A program made the position numbers and the translations under genes. The notes beneath the pieces are model-generated. The model was given only the letters and a program-made list of their open reading frames with translations, had not been told where the DNA came from and did no database searches. DNA of 64,000 bases, taken from Ananas comosus (lineage: Eukaryota > Streptophyta > Magnoliopsida > Poales > Bromeliaceae). Location of the stretch: NCBI RefSeq assembly GCF_001540865.1, contig NC_033621.1, forward strand, positions 1,459,439 to 1,523,438. Reading direction: 5' to 3'. Numbering within the stretch: the stretch's first letter is position 1; each line of letters starts with the position of its first letter. Positions 44,437-55,168 of the stretch are shown here, in pieces.

Positions 44437-45071
44437 AGTTTGAAAAACATTGATTGGCTTCATGGCTTAGCTCACAAGAAGGTTGCAGGAAGCTGTGAGT
44501 GGTTTGCTGATGTGATGCAAACATGTGTTGCTGCAATTTGCTACTGCCTGGGTAGGTGGCATTAGCCTATTGGTTATCTTAATTTAGCTGCCTAATTTTT
44601 AAATTTTGATTTTACAAGTTTGATTTGAGTTATTCTACCGCGATACTTTAACTTCAAATTTTGAATACATAGTTTATCTTTATGGATTTATTTAGTATAT
44701 TTTTATATAAGTCTCGCAACTATTAATTTATTAAAATAAATAATTAGGTTAAAATTCCAAAATCAAAACACTGTTGATTATTGATTTAGGTCATACAAAT
44801 TGAAAGAGTAGATAATAAAATTAAAAATCTTGAAAGTTTGAAAAGTCACTTCAAAGTTATCGACAGTTCAAATAAATTACATACGTTTTTATCTAAAATT
44901 ATTTTATAAAAAAAATTATGTAAGTTGTAGAGTGATTGGAAAAGTATTAATCACTTTAATCTGAAAGTAAGCATATATAGCGCTGTTTTTATATAACATA
45001 TTTATATTTAACCCAAGTTCGAATTCTAGTTGATTCATATTTTTAGCTAAGTTTATTTTTAAATGAAATAN

Positions 45072-45120
<49 letters not shown>

Positions 45121-46563
45121 TATCTTTAACCTTAAAAAAAAAAATCTATAATAAACATCATTAACCGACTAAAAATTGCTAAATAGTTTGGTCGCACGGA
45201 ATTTGTATGACCAAGAAGTGAGGAACGAAAAAAAGGAAATACCTGTCCAAAAAGAGAAGAAAAATGAAAGGATAAATTATAGCCGCCCCAAGATTTATTA
45301 GATTTTTCTTATTATTATTATATATTTTAATCGTGCAACAAAATTTTCGTTGTCAAATGCCGTTAGTTGTGAATGACTCAATTGATTAAATGAGCATCAC
45401 GTGGGATATTCAGGGAGTAGCTCCATTATCCTGCGTGACACCTCACATGCGAGACAATATTCGTACTCCAAATGTAAATATATGATATGATGTCACATAT
45501 TTATTTTTCTCTTATAAAGTCGTATTCTTTGCGTAAAAATTTGACTAAGTGGGGTGTTTTAATTCCGAGGGTTATCTCTTCTAAAAGGTTTCTAGAACAA
45601 CGAGAATGTAAGCTTCTGATATTTTTATTAAGCTCTTTTATCATTTTTTATGGTAATTATAAAGGAGAAATTTCATAGATTCAATAATTTAGTATAATTT
45701 CATTCTTTTTGCTAAAATTTGAAGGTTCATTAACGACCACTAGCTATTCTGATTGTAGATCTAAGGGATCGTGATTATAAGCTAGTTACGTTTTGCGCAG
45801 TACAATAGTGAAAAATATGATTAAATAATATATTACTGGTCTTCGTACATAATATTATATTTCGCATATTGTAACGAGTCTGAATTTGCAGAGCCGTATT
45901 TGATGGTTGTACGTAGAGGTTTTTAGGATGGAGCCTATAAGGAAGCTAAAAGAAATAAAAGTTTATTAAAAAAAAAAGAAAATTCAAGCTGGGACATGTG
46001 AGCAATAAAATAGAAATAGTTCTGGGCCATACCCCCCATAATATTAGAACCGAGCCCTCGTAATTGTGGTCGAAGCCCAAGCGTCCCTATGACCAAATAA
46101 GTGGTAAAGCCTTATACATTATGGATATAAGCCATTAGCCCAATAATTAGGCTAATGGGCCTAACCTGAAGCCCGTTTGGTGCAAGATCTCGTGGTTTGA
46201 CCAAGTCAAAGTCGGCTGCGTAAGAGTCTCGCCGCCGACTTCATGTACGTTCAAGAATTTGTGCTACTTATATGAAGTCGGTAAACGGCCGTTTCTCACC
46301 ACCATTTTGGCCACTTTTAAATGTGGGTAGAAGGAGCTACGACGGCACTGATTTCATTGTAAAAAAAAAAAAAAAAAAAAAACTCTTTTTATAGCGGAGT
46401 GAACACAGAGAGACAGAGTCGCCAAGATAGGACAAAAGAGCATTTTTTACTCTACTTTCGAGACTTTTTTTTTTATTCATTAAAGAATTTGCAAAAGAAA
46501 GTTGACGTAAAACTACAAAAGCAATATAAGTTTAAAGTCGGAATTTGAGACCATTCCTGAATT
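44437..46563. other. Intergenic DNA with SINE fragment and hairpins
   Basis: 44640-44900 shares short words with the F-box flanking repeats. 45010-45070 is a fragment of the SINE body at 18.6 kb (AAGTTCGAATTCTAGTTGAT) ending in a ~48 bp poly-A (45072-45118) with one N at 45071. 46130-46281 holds two inverted repeats. No gene. Confidence 0.5.
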
Positions 46564-47354
46564 TTTTTTTTTTTTTTGAGGAAAGGTAGCATGCTACCGC
46601 TTCATTCATTTAGAAAATAAACTGAGCTACAAGCTGAAGCAACAAGACCTCAAGGATAAAAGTAAACATGAAAAGTAAACATGAAAATGCAGCTAAAGAT
46701 AAAACAAAAAGAGAGGAAACTATAGGAATATCTAAAGGACTATAAAAAGAAAGAAGATAAGAAAACTAGCAAAAAAGGTTCCAGGTTTTCCTGAGTGCGC
46801 TGATCTCGGACACAAGTAAACCCAACGAACGTTTGGAATTCTGAAAAATTCTTCTATTGCGTTCCAGCCAAACTACCCACCAAGTTGTGGCGATCGTCGC
46901 TAACTCCTTTTCCCCGAGCGTTGCCCCTTTTCTTTTGCTTGATTCCCAAAGCAGTGTAGTAGAAAAGCAATTACGCATGACAGATTTATTTGGAAGTAAA
47001 CCCACGAGAAGCGCTTTGATGCCATCACATCCCATGAAGAGGTGATCGATGGTTTCAACCTCGTTCAAACAGAACACACAAGACTCCTCGCCACTCCACC
47101 CGTGTTTCAACAGGTTGTCTACAGTGAGCACCTTTCTTCTAATTAAGGACTAATCATACGAAAATCTTCACTTTTAGAGGAGATTTAAGTTTCCAAAGTC
47201 GAGCGAAGCTCCTATCTTTTACACCACCGTTTTGCAGAAAATCGTAAAGTGATTTAACTGTAAACTCTTCCGACCAGGTCCATCTCCACCTTACTACATC
47301 TCTTTCATTGGTCGGGGAAATCGTGGATAACGCCTCCTTTAGTTGCAGCCCAAA
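46564..47354 (-). mobile_element. 5'-truncated LINE (L1-type) with zf-RVT domain
   Basis: Flanked by an exact 11 bp duplication ATTCCTGAATT (46553-46563 and 47355-47365). The 3' end on the minus strand has TGAATGAAGC, the perfect palindrome GGTAGCATGCTACC, TTTCCTC and an A-run. The body encodes the C-terminal zinc-binding domain typical of plant LINE reverse transcriptases (46766-47131): CVFCLNEVETIDHLFMGC, then WWVVWLERNRRIFQN. 121 aa are open; the reverse transcriptase core and endonuclease are absent through 5' truncation, and upstream codons (near 47150-47350) continue with breaks. Confidence 0.92.
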
Positions 47355-47365
47355 ATTCCTGAATT

Positions 47366-49938
47366 ATTGTTATCGAGTACAAGTAATTAACATAGAAGAT
47401 TACTTTTCTATAAGAATACAAATTCATTAGAAAGCCATAATTAAGTTCAGTTCTACGTACATTTCGTTGTGGAAACATCTTTTTTCTTTTTCAGTTTGGA
47501 GAAAATATTTGCTGATAATCCAAGTTTGTCACCAGGGTTAACAATTTATATTCTGAGGGAAAAAAATGGTTGACTAACCCTTATTTATTAAATTTCATTA
47601 GAGACCCCACCTATTGTATATATGGTTATTGAGAACCAAAAATTGAGATCCCTTAATGCTTATTAATAGTATCATATCCTAGTAAAAATAATGTAGTCCC
47701 TTTCCCTAATGATACAATCTTTCTCTTTAAATTAATTAAGACTGCACCTATACATTATTTATCATATTTGTCCATTAATTAGCCTTAAAACTACTCGGAT
47801 TTTTATGGTTCCGTACCCCCACTATCTTCTTTGATAATACAAAATGTTTAAAGAGAAAAATGGTAGGTAAATTGCTAATACAAAATAAAACTACGAGCCT
47901 CACTAATCGCCTATTATAAGTTTTATATACCCTGACCTATGGGCATCTTTGAAAAGAGAACAAAGAAAAAAGAACAAATAGTACTAATTGTATACCCAAC
48001 TTGCATATGGGTCCTATTTATACATTTTTTTTCTTTTTTTATAGTTCCTAGACTGGCAACTTGGATTCAGTTTCCTGTTAGTGCTCAATAGCAGAATTCG
48101 CTTTGTTAACTAAAAACTGTACCTAGATGCCAATAATTCGAGCTTAACAATTGAGAAAAATAGCTAGTTTGTTAATTCCGTGTTGCGTCATTCAAAAGTT
48201 GCTAAGTTTGTGTCACACTGATTTGCATGCTTTTATTAAATTATCTATTTCTATGAAAGCCACATATCAACTCCTAATTCTTGTTCATGGTGAAGTTGTT
48301 AATTAACTTCCTCTACAGTATAATTGACTGTACTTAATTAGTATAGTTGGCTAACAACTTGATAGTTAATTTTTGAGCTCTCAAGCTTTAACTGAGCAGG
48401 GCGAAGCTTTTCCCCTCCAAGCACACATGCACTTATGAAAGAAAAAAAATATATATTATATAATTTGGTTACTTTTCAAAAAATGAAATTAAGTTGATTG
48501 GGGTGGTTAATACGCAAACAATGTAGTGTAAAGAGTCAACAAAAGGAGCCCACCTCCTCCACACTATATATGCTTGCGCCCCAACAGTTGTTGTGGGCAT
48601 GTTTATGCATGCTTATAAGTATTTTATTCCATTTTTTTCGGAGATAATATTCTTATATTTTCCATGAAAAGCAAGAGAGAAGGACAATGATGAGCTCGAA
48701 AGTGATTTAAACTAATGTTACATCACTAAAAAGAAAGTGATTCGCGATGGGTCCATTCGATTAAAGCTATTGAGAAAAGGTACTCCGGGGGAGTTACACT
48801 CCGCAAGTGCAGGAACTTAATTTCCTACATACATATCGATATGGAAAGTCTCCTTGTATATATAGAGACGTACTATTTAATTAGTCGGCTATTATACTTT
48901 AAGATTCGTATATTGTATATGATGAATGATTAATCGATCAGACTCTGTAATAGCTTAATTTGTAATTAACTAGCTAGGCTAATATTGGAATCAATTTGCT
49001 ACGTACTGCTTTTCTAATTATAAGATGTACGGTTTAGTAGGATTAATAATGCAGAACATAATATCTTAGAATACACAATTTATAATTAAAATTAATCTGT
49101 TGATGATCAGATGGCATCGTAATATGTATAATTATTAATATTAATAAAGAAATGCTATGTATGTCTATACTCCACCATCTAATGTCGCCTTAGGTTTGCT
49201 CTTTTTTTTTGGTTTAGTAAAACGAAAAAAAGAAAGAAAGTGATAACACTAGTGGAAAAATATGATTTTTGAATGAGAGTGTTGTAGGATTATAACTCAT
49301 TTTGGATTGTAAACCTAGCTAACATTACGTACGTATATTAATGTTAAGCAAATACATATTATTAAATATGCAAAAGAAATTAATCCATTACATATGAAGT
49401 ACATGATCAAGGGGGAGCATGCAACTGATAATCTCTACAAATAAAAATTACAACACTTCATGCACAACTTAGTGGCAATACTCTCTCTAATACCAAAGAG
49501 TTTTTTTTTTTTTTTTTCTCTAACCCTAAACACCAAAGAGTTAAGACGTAAGTATATAGAGATATGTTTCTTGTTCTCTCATGGGATTATAGAAATTATA
49601 TCTTAATCGAAGTATATATATTGTCGGATTTACACAACTTATTATTACTGATAAAACTAAATAAGATATTTTTGTATCGTACCTTCTGACAACATGCTTT
49701 GTTACGAAAGAAGGCATGCGCACATACATACATAGAAAGATCATAAATTCATATTAGAATCACATTAATTTACATGTGATAATACGAATGAATTGCCAAG
49801 CATAGACATTTTGAATTAATGGATCATACATAGTGTAATCCAACTACAATAAGGATGAACGGGATCACCACCACAAGTTAATTTGTGTACATCAAATGAC
49901 CAAATGTGACCTCGATCCCTGTACATCTAACTAACTAA
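47366..49938. other. Intergenic DNA
   Basis: AT-rich DNA without a recognised gene. A fragment related to the foldback MITE at 29.5 kb seems present at about 49556-49740 (ATATAGAGATATGTTTCTTG, TTGTATCGTA). Confidence 0.4.
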
Positions 49939-50244
49939 CTAGCCTATAAGTTTCTCTCTTTGTTTTTCATCAACAAGCATATGCCCTACGCCGGGGCTAT
50001 GTCCCGGTGCCGTAGGCCGAATATCATCAACCGCCACCATCGGTTTCGCGCTACGCACTTCTTCGGATACCGAAACTGCGCCGTGCCGCACCATTCCTTT
50101 TGTAGCTTCACCCCCTTGAAATAGTTCTCTTCTTTGCGTGCTAGTGTGTTCTTTCAAAGGCCTTCCTTGAGAAGCTAATATTTGAGTAGCAAGAACAAGA
50201 AGAATAAGGAATGCAATAGTTCTAAGGCACTTCTTAGTGGCCAT
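49939..50244 (-). CDS. C-terminally encoded peptide (CEP) precursor
   Basis: 101 aa. An N-terminal signal peptide (CLRTIAFLILLVLATQILAS, about residues 5-24) is followed by a variable region and one CEP domain near the C terminus, DDIRPTAPGHSPGVGH (about 73-88), then a short charged tail. The 15-mer matches the CEP consensus xFRPTxPGHSPGxGH, except Ile replaces Phe at the second position; the prolines are the usual hydroxylation sites. CEPs are secreted, processed peptide hormones perceived by CEPR receptor kinases and report nitrogen status and control root growth (family knowledge). A single peptide domain is less than many CEP genes have. Intronless, with a TATA box 90 bp upstream. Confidence 0.93.
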   Translation of the reverse strand: MATKKCLRTIAFLILLVLATQILASQGRPLKEHTSTQRRELFQGGEATKGMVRHGAVSVSEEVRSAKPMVAVDDIRPTAPGHSPGVGHMLVDEKQREKLIG

Positions 50245-50331
50245 GAGAGAGAAACCTAGAGAGAGAGAGTGAGTGTGTGTTTGAAGGAATATTTGACTAA
50301 GGAAGATACTTCCTCTCCCTCCTCTTCATTA

Positions 50332-50341
50332 CTATTTATAG
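50332..50341 (-). promoter_or_regulatory. TATA box of CEP gene
   Basis: CTATAAATAG on the minus strand about 90 bp before the CEP ATG, with a GA/TG-rich leader between. Confidence 0.65.
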
Positions 50342-51650
50342 AGATTCAGAGTTTTCAAGTAAAGATCGTACTAACAAAGTAAAGATAAAAGTTTTAGTCT
50401 TAACTGTTGATCACTTTCTTTTTATTCTAATTCCAAATCTCTTCCTTTTAAGGAATAATGAATGGCTAAGACCGAGCCTTTGAGTTTATGTGTATATTAT
50501 AAGCGAAAAATAAATAATTTACATAAGGATAGTGTGCCAACTCCTAGTGACTAGCAAAGGCCACTTAATCACTTAATAAGGAAAATAATATCATGAAGGG
50601 CATATGACTTTTTTCTTTGCATGGCCCATGCACGCTAACTACATTCCACTACTTCCCTATTGCTACGATGGTTCTTTAATTTTGTGAGCACTCACAATGC
50701 TTGTAAAAAAGTTGCAACGAGATCTCGCTGAGGACTTCTTCAACGAAGTAAAAGTTGCATAGGGAAAGAACATCCCTCAAGCACCTATGCTTTATTTATT
50801 AATTATTATTTTTTTGGGATAACTTTCATTTTGGCCCCATGTTATTTAGTGCATTTTTACTTTGTAATTTTATAGTTCAAAAAGTTGTAATTAGCTACTC
50901 TGTGATTTTCTTTTTGTTTTACCAAGAAAACTTGCCATCTAGTAGAGTAGTAAAATATTTCTTTAAAGACAACCACAGGTTGCTATGCTGTTTAATGATA
51001 GATATTTACAGTAAAATGAAAATAAAATTACAAAATAATAAAGTATAACTTTCTAAACCGCAAAGCGACTAAGTGAAAACATATTAAACTATCAAATAGT
51101 TAAGTAATTTTTTTAACCACACAGTAATAAAGTAAAAAATATGGTAAATCACATTAGATTAAATTAAAGCTCTTCAATAAAATTGAAGTTGCATATGTAG
51201 AAAAAGAACATACCCCAAGCATCTATGTACACTTATTTTTTCCTATCTAAATTAATTACATATCAAATTAATATAGAAATTAAACTAAGAACCTTTTGAA
51301 ATAAAGGACTTAATTAATTATACTTCCTCTGATATGATATTACCTATAAAATCAATGTAATAGAAAATGATATAGGATTAGTTTTAATAATCTGAAGCTC
51401 AACTAATGTTTAATGTTGAAGTACAAGTTGGCTAATTATAGCCTAGAACACTCGCTGCACTTAAACCAAAGAGATAGGATTCCCCAACACTTCCCCACTA
51501 ACCTCAGATACATTTTTAAGTTGGGTTTTATTTGGACGGTTCCAGCTGCAGGCAACTTTGCACCGCTATACCTGTTTATCTTAAAGCTGCTATGTACATA
51601 AAGCTACTTTAATTCACTTTAAGATACTCCCCTTTTTTGTTTTTTTAAAA
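50342..51650. other. Intergenic DNA upstream of CEP gene
   Basis: AT-rich. No gene or clear element; words such as ACCACACAGTAATAAAGTAA recur in diverged form near 60250-60440. Confidence 0.4.
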
Positions 51651-51659
51651 AAAAGAAAA

Positions 51660-52065
51660 CAAAAATTTATGGATGCAACGGAGATATTAATATGTCATTG
51701 TACTCTCGTCCAGTTCATTAGATCATTAGACAAAGGAATGTACGGTTAGAATAATAATAGTCACCTAGAATTTAGTTGGTGGTTTGTGGGATAATACCAT
51801 TGAATGGACGCAAGCGGTCAACGGGGTAGATCTAGTAGAGGAAAATTTGATTACACAAGATGCTTGGTGTTATTGATAACATAATAGCCGGACTCTATAT
51901 ATAGAATTAAACTAAAATACTATTAGTGGCACTAAGTTATTGGTGTTACTAATGGGTGTTTGATAGAATAATATGATGTAAAGGATGAAAAAAATCAAAA
52001 GGATAGATCTAACAGTAAAACTTGATAACATCAAGTGCTTAGTGCTTTTTATAGTATAGTAACTA

Positions 52066-52118
<53 letters not shown>

Positions 52119-52400
52119 GAATTGGGCTGGAATACTATTATTTGTATTTTCACACTTTGTTACCAATTTTTTAACCATTGGATGAAAAATTGTAGGACTA
52201 GAATGATACTGGTCCTTTAGGATTTAATGGTGGTCCGTCTAGGGTTGAGTGGATAGTTGGTTGAATAGTATGATCTAAAAGATAGAATTAATTAAAGTGT
52301 AAATTTTACAGCTAAAAAGTCAATAGTAAAAAAAAATCTAAATACTATTAATAGTATTCCAACTCAACTCTATATATATTATATATATAACTAGGCTAGA
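51660..52400. mobile_element. Series of short TA/CT-flanked MITEs
   Basis: Three ~170-250 bp units in tandem: 51660-51900 (partial), 51905-52070, 52125-52370. Their ends resemble CTAGAATACTATTA and TAATAGTATTCCAGC, with inner words such as GATCTAACAGTAAAACTTGA and GAGTGGATAGTTGGTTGAAT. They are separated by (TA)n and a (CT)n(TA)n compound microsatellite at 52070-52118. Confidence 0.65.
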
Positions 52401-52403
52401 ATA

Positions 52404-52565
52404 CTTTTTTTTGAGAAAAAGGTAGCACGTTACCAGCTTTATTCATTTAGTGGATGAATTTAGTCACATAAAGTAAAGCAGTAAGGCCACATAGAAGAGG
52501 GAAAGCAATAGAAAAGTGGTCAAAAAAAACAAGCAAAAAATAAAAAGAAAAGAAGAAGAAAGAAA
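52404..52565 (-). mobile_element. LINE/SINE tail inserted into a short MITE
   Basis: T-run then GAGAAAAAGGTAGCACGTTA, CCAGCTTTATTCATT, the inverted form of the tail family, followed by an A-rich body. It splits a MITE whose halves are at 52385-52403 and about 52566-52740, so the order of insertion is MITE first, tail second. Confidence 0.65.
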
Positions 52566-52734
52566 AAGGTATAGTACATCGAAATGAAGAGATGTGCAGT
52601 TAGAATGATAGTGGTTCTCTAGTATTTAGTCCATGGTTGGTGGAATAGCATGTTTTAACCGGTGAAAATGATCAAAGAGAAAGATTTAGCAATAAAAAAT
52701 TTGATAGCACTGAGTATTTGGTACTATTAATAAC

Positions 52735-53110
52735 ATTAAGTCTAACGAAGTCGATCATCAATTTGACGGTCGCATAATTAAAAACAACTTGATAGCACGG
52801 AGGCCTTCGTGCTACTGATAGCATAGCAGCCGAACTCTCTCTTTCTCTCTCTCCTCTCTCTCTCTCTCTATATATACCATCGGATTTCAATACGATCTAA
52901 TATCAACCATTAAAAATTATTGAATTTGAATGCTTTCAATCACTAGATAAATAATATAAAAAAATCGCAAAAATTATTTTCTAGAAACTTCAAATACTCT
53001 AGATTAAGTCTAACGGAGTCAATCGTCGATTCGAAAATTTCATCATCGAAAACGGCTCAGGAGCACGGAGGCCTCTATACTCCTGAGAGTACAGCAACCC
53101 TGCTATATAT
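52735..53110. mobile_element. Two right-end fragments of hairpin-ended MITEs
   Basis: Ends carrying GATAGCACGGAGG/CCTTCGTGCTAC (52791-52818) and CTCAGGAGCACGGAGG/CCTCTATACTCCTGAG (53056-53087), each followed by AGCATAGCAGCCG or AGTACAGCAACCC and then by (CT)n or (TA)n. Inner words CTCTAGATTAAGTCTAACGG and GTCGATTCGAAAATTTCATC are shared with copies at 19.8-21.9 kb. Confidence 0.8.
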
Positions 53111-53131
53111 ATATATATATATAATTTTGCT

Positions 53132-53188
<57 letters not shown>
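53103..53188. repeat. (TA)n microsatellites with a duplicated spacer
   Basis: TA tract, ATTTTGCTAACAAA, a second TA tract of ~48 bp, then ATTTTGCTAACAAA again. The duplicated 14 bp spacer suggests slippage or unequal exchange. Confidence 0.85.
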
Positions 53189-53194
<6 letters not shown>

Positions 53195-53819
53195 GCTAAC
53201 AAATAAATAGTTTTCTTGAAGGCATAAGTTATTATTAGATAATACAAGCAGATTTTGCAAGAAGAAGACTCAAACACATGCGAGCATGACGTGCTGTCCT
53301 AATACCATGTGAAATATTTAATTAAGCTGTACACTATACTTTTCATATTCTAATGACCAAGTCCCATTTGGTTCTTCATGTAAAGTTTTGAAAAGGCATT
53401 ACGAGCATATTAAATACGAACTCATCCTACGACAAATTAATTACTCCGCATCCTTTTATTTATTATATACTTGTTTTTTTGAATCTGCGGCTCCAAGGCA
53501 ATTGTTGGCTGCGTATTTGCCTTTTTAACTGTAAACAGCTATGCATGCAGCTGCTAGTAAGAATGTAGGATCTTAGTAACAAATTTGAGAGTATTGTATC
53601 TAGCAAAGAGAATCCCCTCACATGAGGAAGTGTTCAAAGAATATATATACAATTCGACCGAGCCGCAGAATCTTAGAAAGGAGAGGGTTATACTTCGGAA
53701 TCTGCCGATCGTTTGGGGCGTGCACATGGTTCTGCGTCGAGGGATTCACATGACGCGCAGTTATCGAAAGTGCGAGTCGCAGTTGTTTAAGTGTTAGACT
53801 GCTAGATTACTTACTGATC

Positions 53820-54000
53820 AAGTAGGTTTCGACTTTCGAGCTGTGTTCTTGCGCGGCTCTTCCAGAGTCTTTGGGGCGCATTCCAGCTTTTCTTTGCAGG
53901 TCCTCGACAAACTTAGTTGTCTCGCTTGTTGAATGTAATACTATATTCTCTCTATCTCTGGTGAATGAAACTGAACGAGTTCGATGAATTTGGTCTCGTT
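53820..54000 (+). mobile_element. Possible LINE 3' end
   Basis: Non-coding stretch with GTTGAATGTAATACTATATT, then CTCTCTGGTGAATGAAAC, resembling the 3' UTR end of plant L1 elements in word order. No target duplication or A-run found. Low confidence. Confidence 0.3.
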
Positions 54001-54480
54001 TGCGGTGTAAAAAGCGTCTGAATTCAATGTATCTCTATGTTACCTTCTCGAAGCACCAAAGGTCCGAAACACCGCCTATTAGATATCCAAGTTTTACTAC
54101 AAAGGAGAACTTCAGGACTAACGAAAGAAAGCAACTTCCTTTTCTTCTTAGTTTCTTCTGTGTTCCTGTGCCCATAGCTGCAGTTCTGAGCTTTTGCAGA
54201 ACATGTTTGGTGAGCTCTGATCGGATATCGATCTCGAATCCGTGTGAGGTGGATACAACGAGATCTCCATCTCCACCAGCCATATACCTTGCGCGCAGAA
54301 GTTGGTGTTGGCTTAAAGAGACCAATATTCTGTCCTGTGGCGGAAGGCCAGATTGGCCCGAATAACGTTCGAAATGGCAAGAGATAAAATTGGACCTAAC
54401 CATATTCGAAGTAGCGAAAGACTTGTTATGCCGAGTCACAGGCGAAACTCGTGGGCGCTGTGCCTATACGCTTAAGTGAA
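54000..54480. other. Unassigned GC-richer block open on both strands
   Basis: A plus frame of 121 aa (54000-54365) and a minus frame of 134 aa (54035-54439) overlap. The minus frame has LPPQDRILVSLSQHQLLRA and GDGDLVVSTSHGFEIDIRSE, which look protein-like, but I recognise no family. The unit could be a retroelement remnant or a lineage-specific gene. Confidence 0.3.
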
Positions 54481-55168
54481 TTGATTGTATAATAACTTGA
54501 GCTTTTGAAATTAATAGTTAGCGCCAACAATCTGATAGTTGGCTCTTCGTCTGGCTGTCTAAAACGACGGAGCCCAGAAAGCAGAGTTTGCCGAGCTAGC
54601 TAGCTCTGCACAAGAACTTTCTGCGGCCCAAAACACCCTTTTTTTCTGTTTGCTGCACACTTCAGCAGTAGCCCTCAGCTTTCTATCTGTTTACTTTTCG
54701 CCAACTGGGTTGGTTCATTTGAGGACAAGAATCTTCTTTCCTTTTGATTTTAAACTTCGAAGACAAATGGTTTTTAAATTTGAATGAAGCTAAGTTAATT
54801 CATAGAGTAATTATTTTAGAAAGAATGATCATGGGCCTTCTTTTGGTCCTTTTAGTTCTTGGTTGCTCACTTTCAGATTCTTTCAAATCATTCAGGTTCA
54901 AGTTTTTCCTATTTTAGATGATTCTGTATTTCATACTTCATGTGCTACAAGAAAAATATGAGCAGCGAAAACACACAGTTGATTTCAAAAATGAAAATTT
55001 CGCACACTAATTCTATTAAGGGTAACAAAATACAGTTGGAGCTCAGCAGAGAGAGTTGTTGTCAAGGAAAACCTCTGCAGTAATCAACTTTCACACGAAA
55101 AAAGGAAAAAAAAAAAAATCGAGGAAATGAAACTCTATGTACATCAACATTACAAAACAGTCTCAATT
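54481..55168. other. 3' flank of the sulfotransferase-like gene
   Basis: Probably 3' UTR near 55168 and otherwise intergenic; nothing recognised. Confidence 0.4.

Noticed and set aside
52999..53277. YIYIYI-type frames over TA microsatellites
   Set aside because: Simple-sequence translation.
53585..53797. 70 aa plus-strand frame
   Set aside because: No domain, no splice or promoter context; cannot be supported as a gene.
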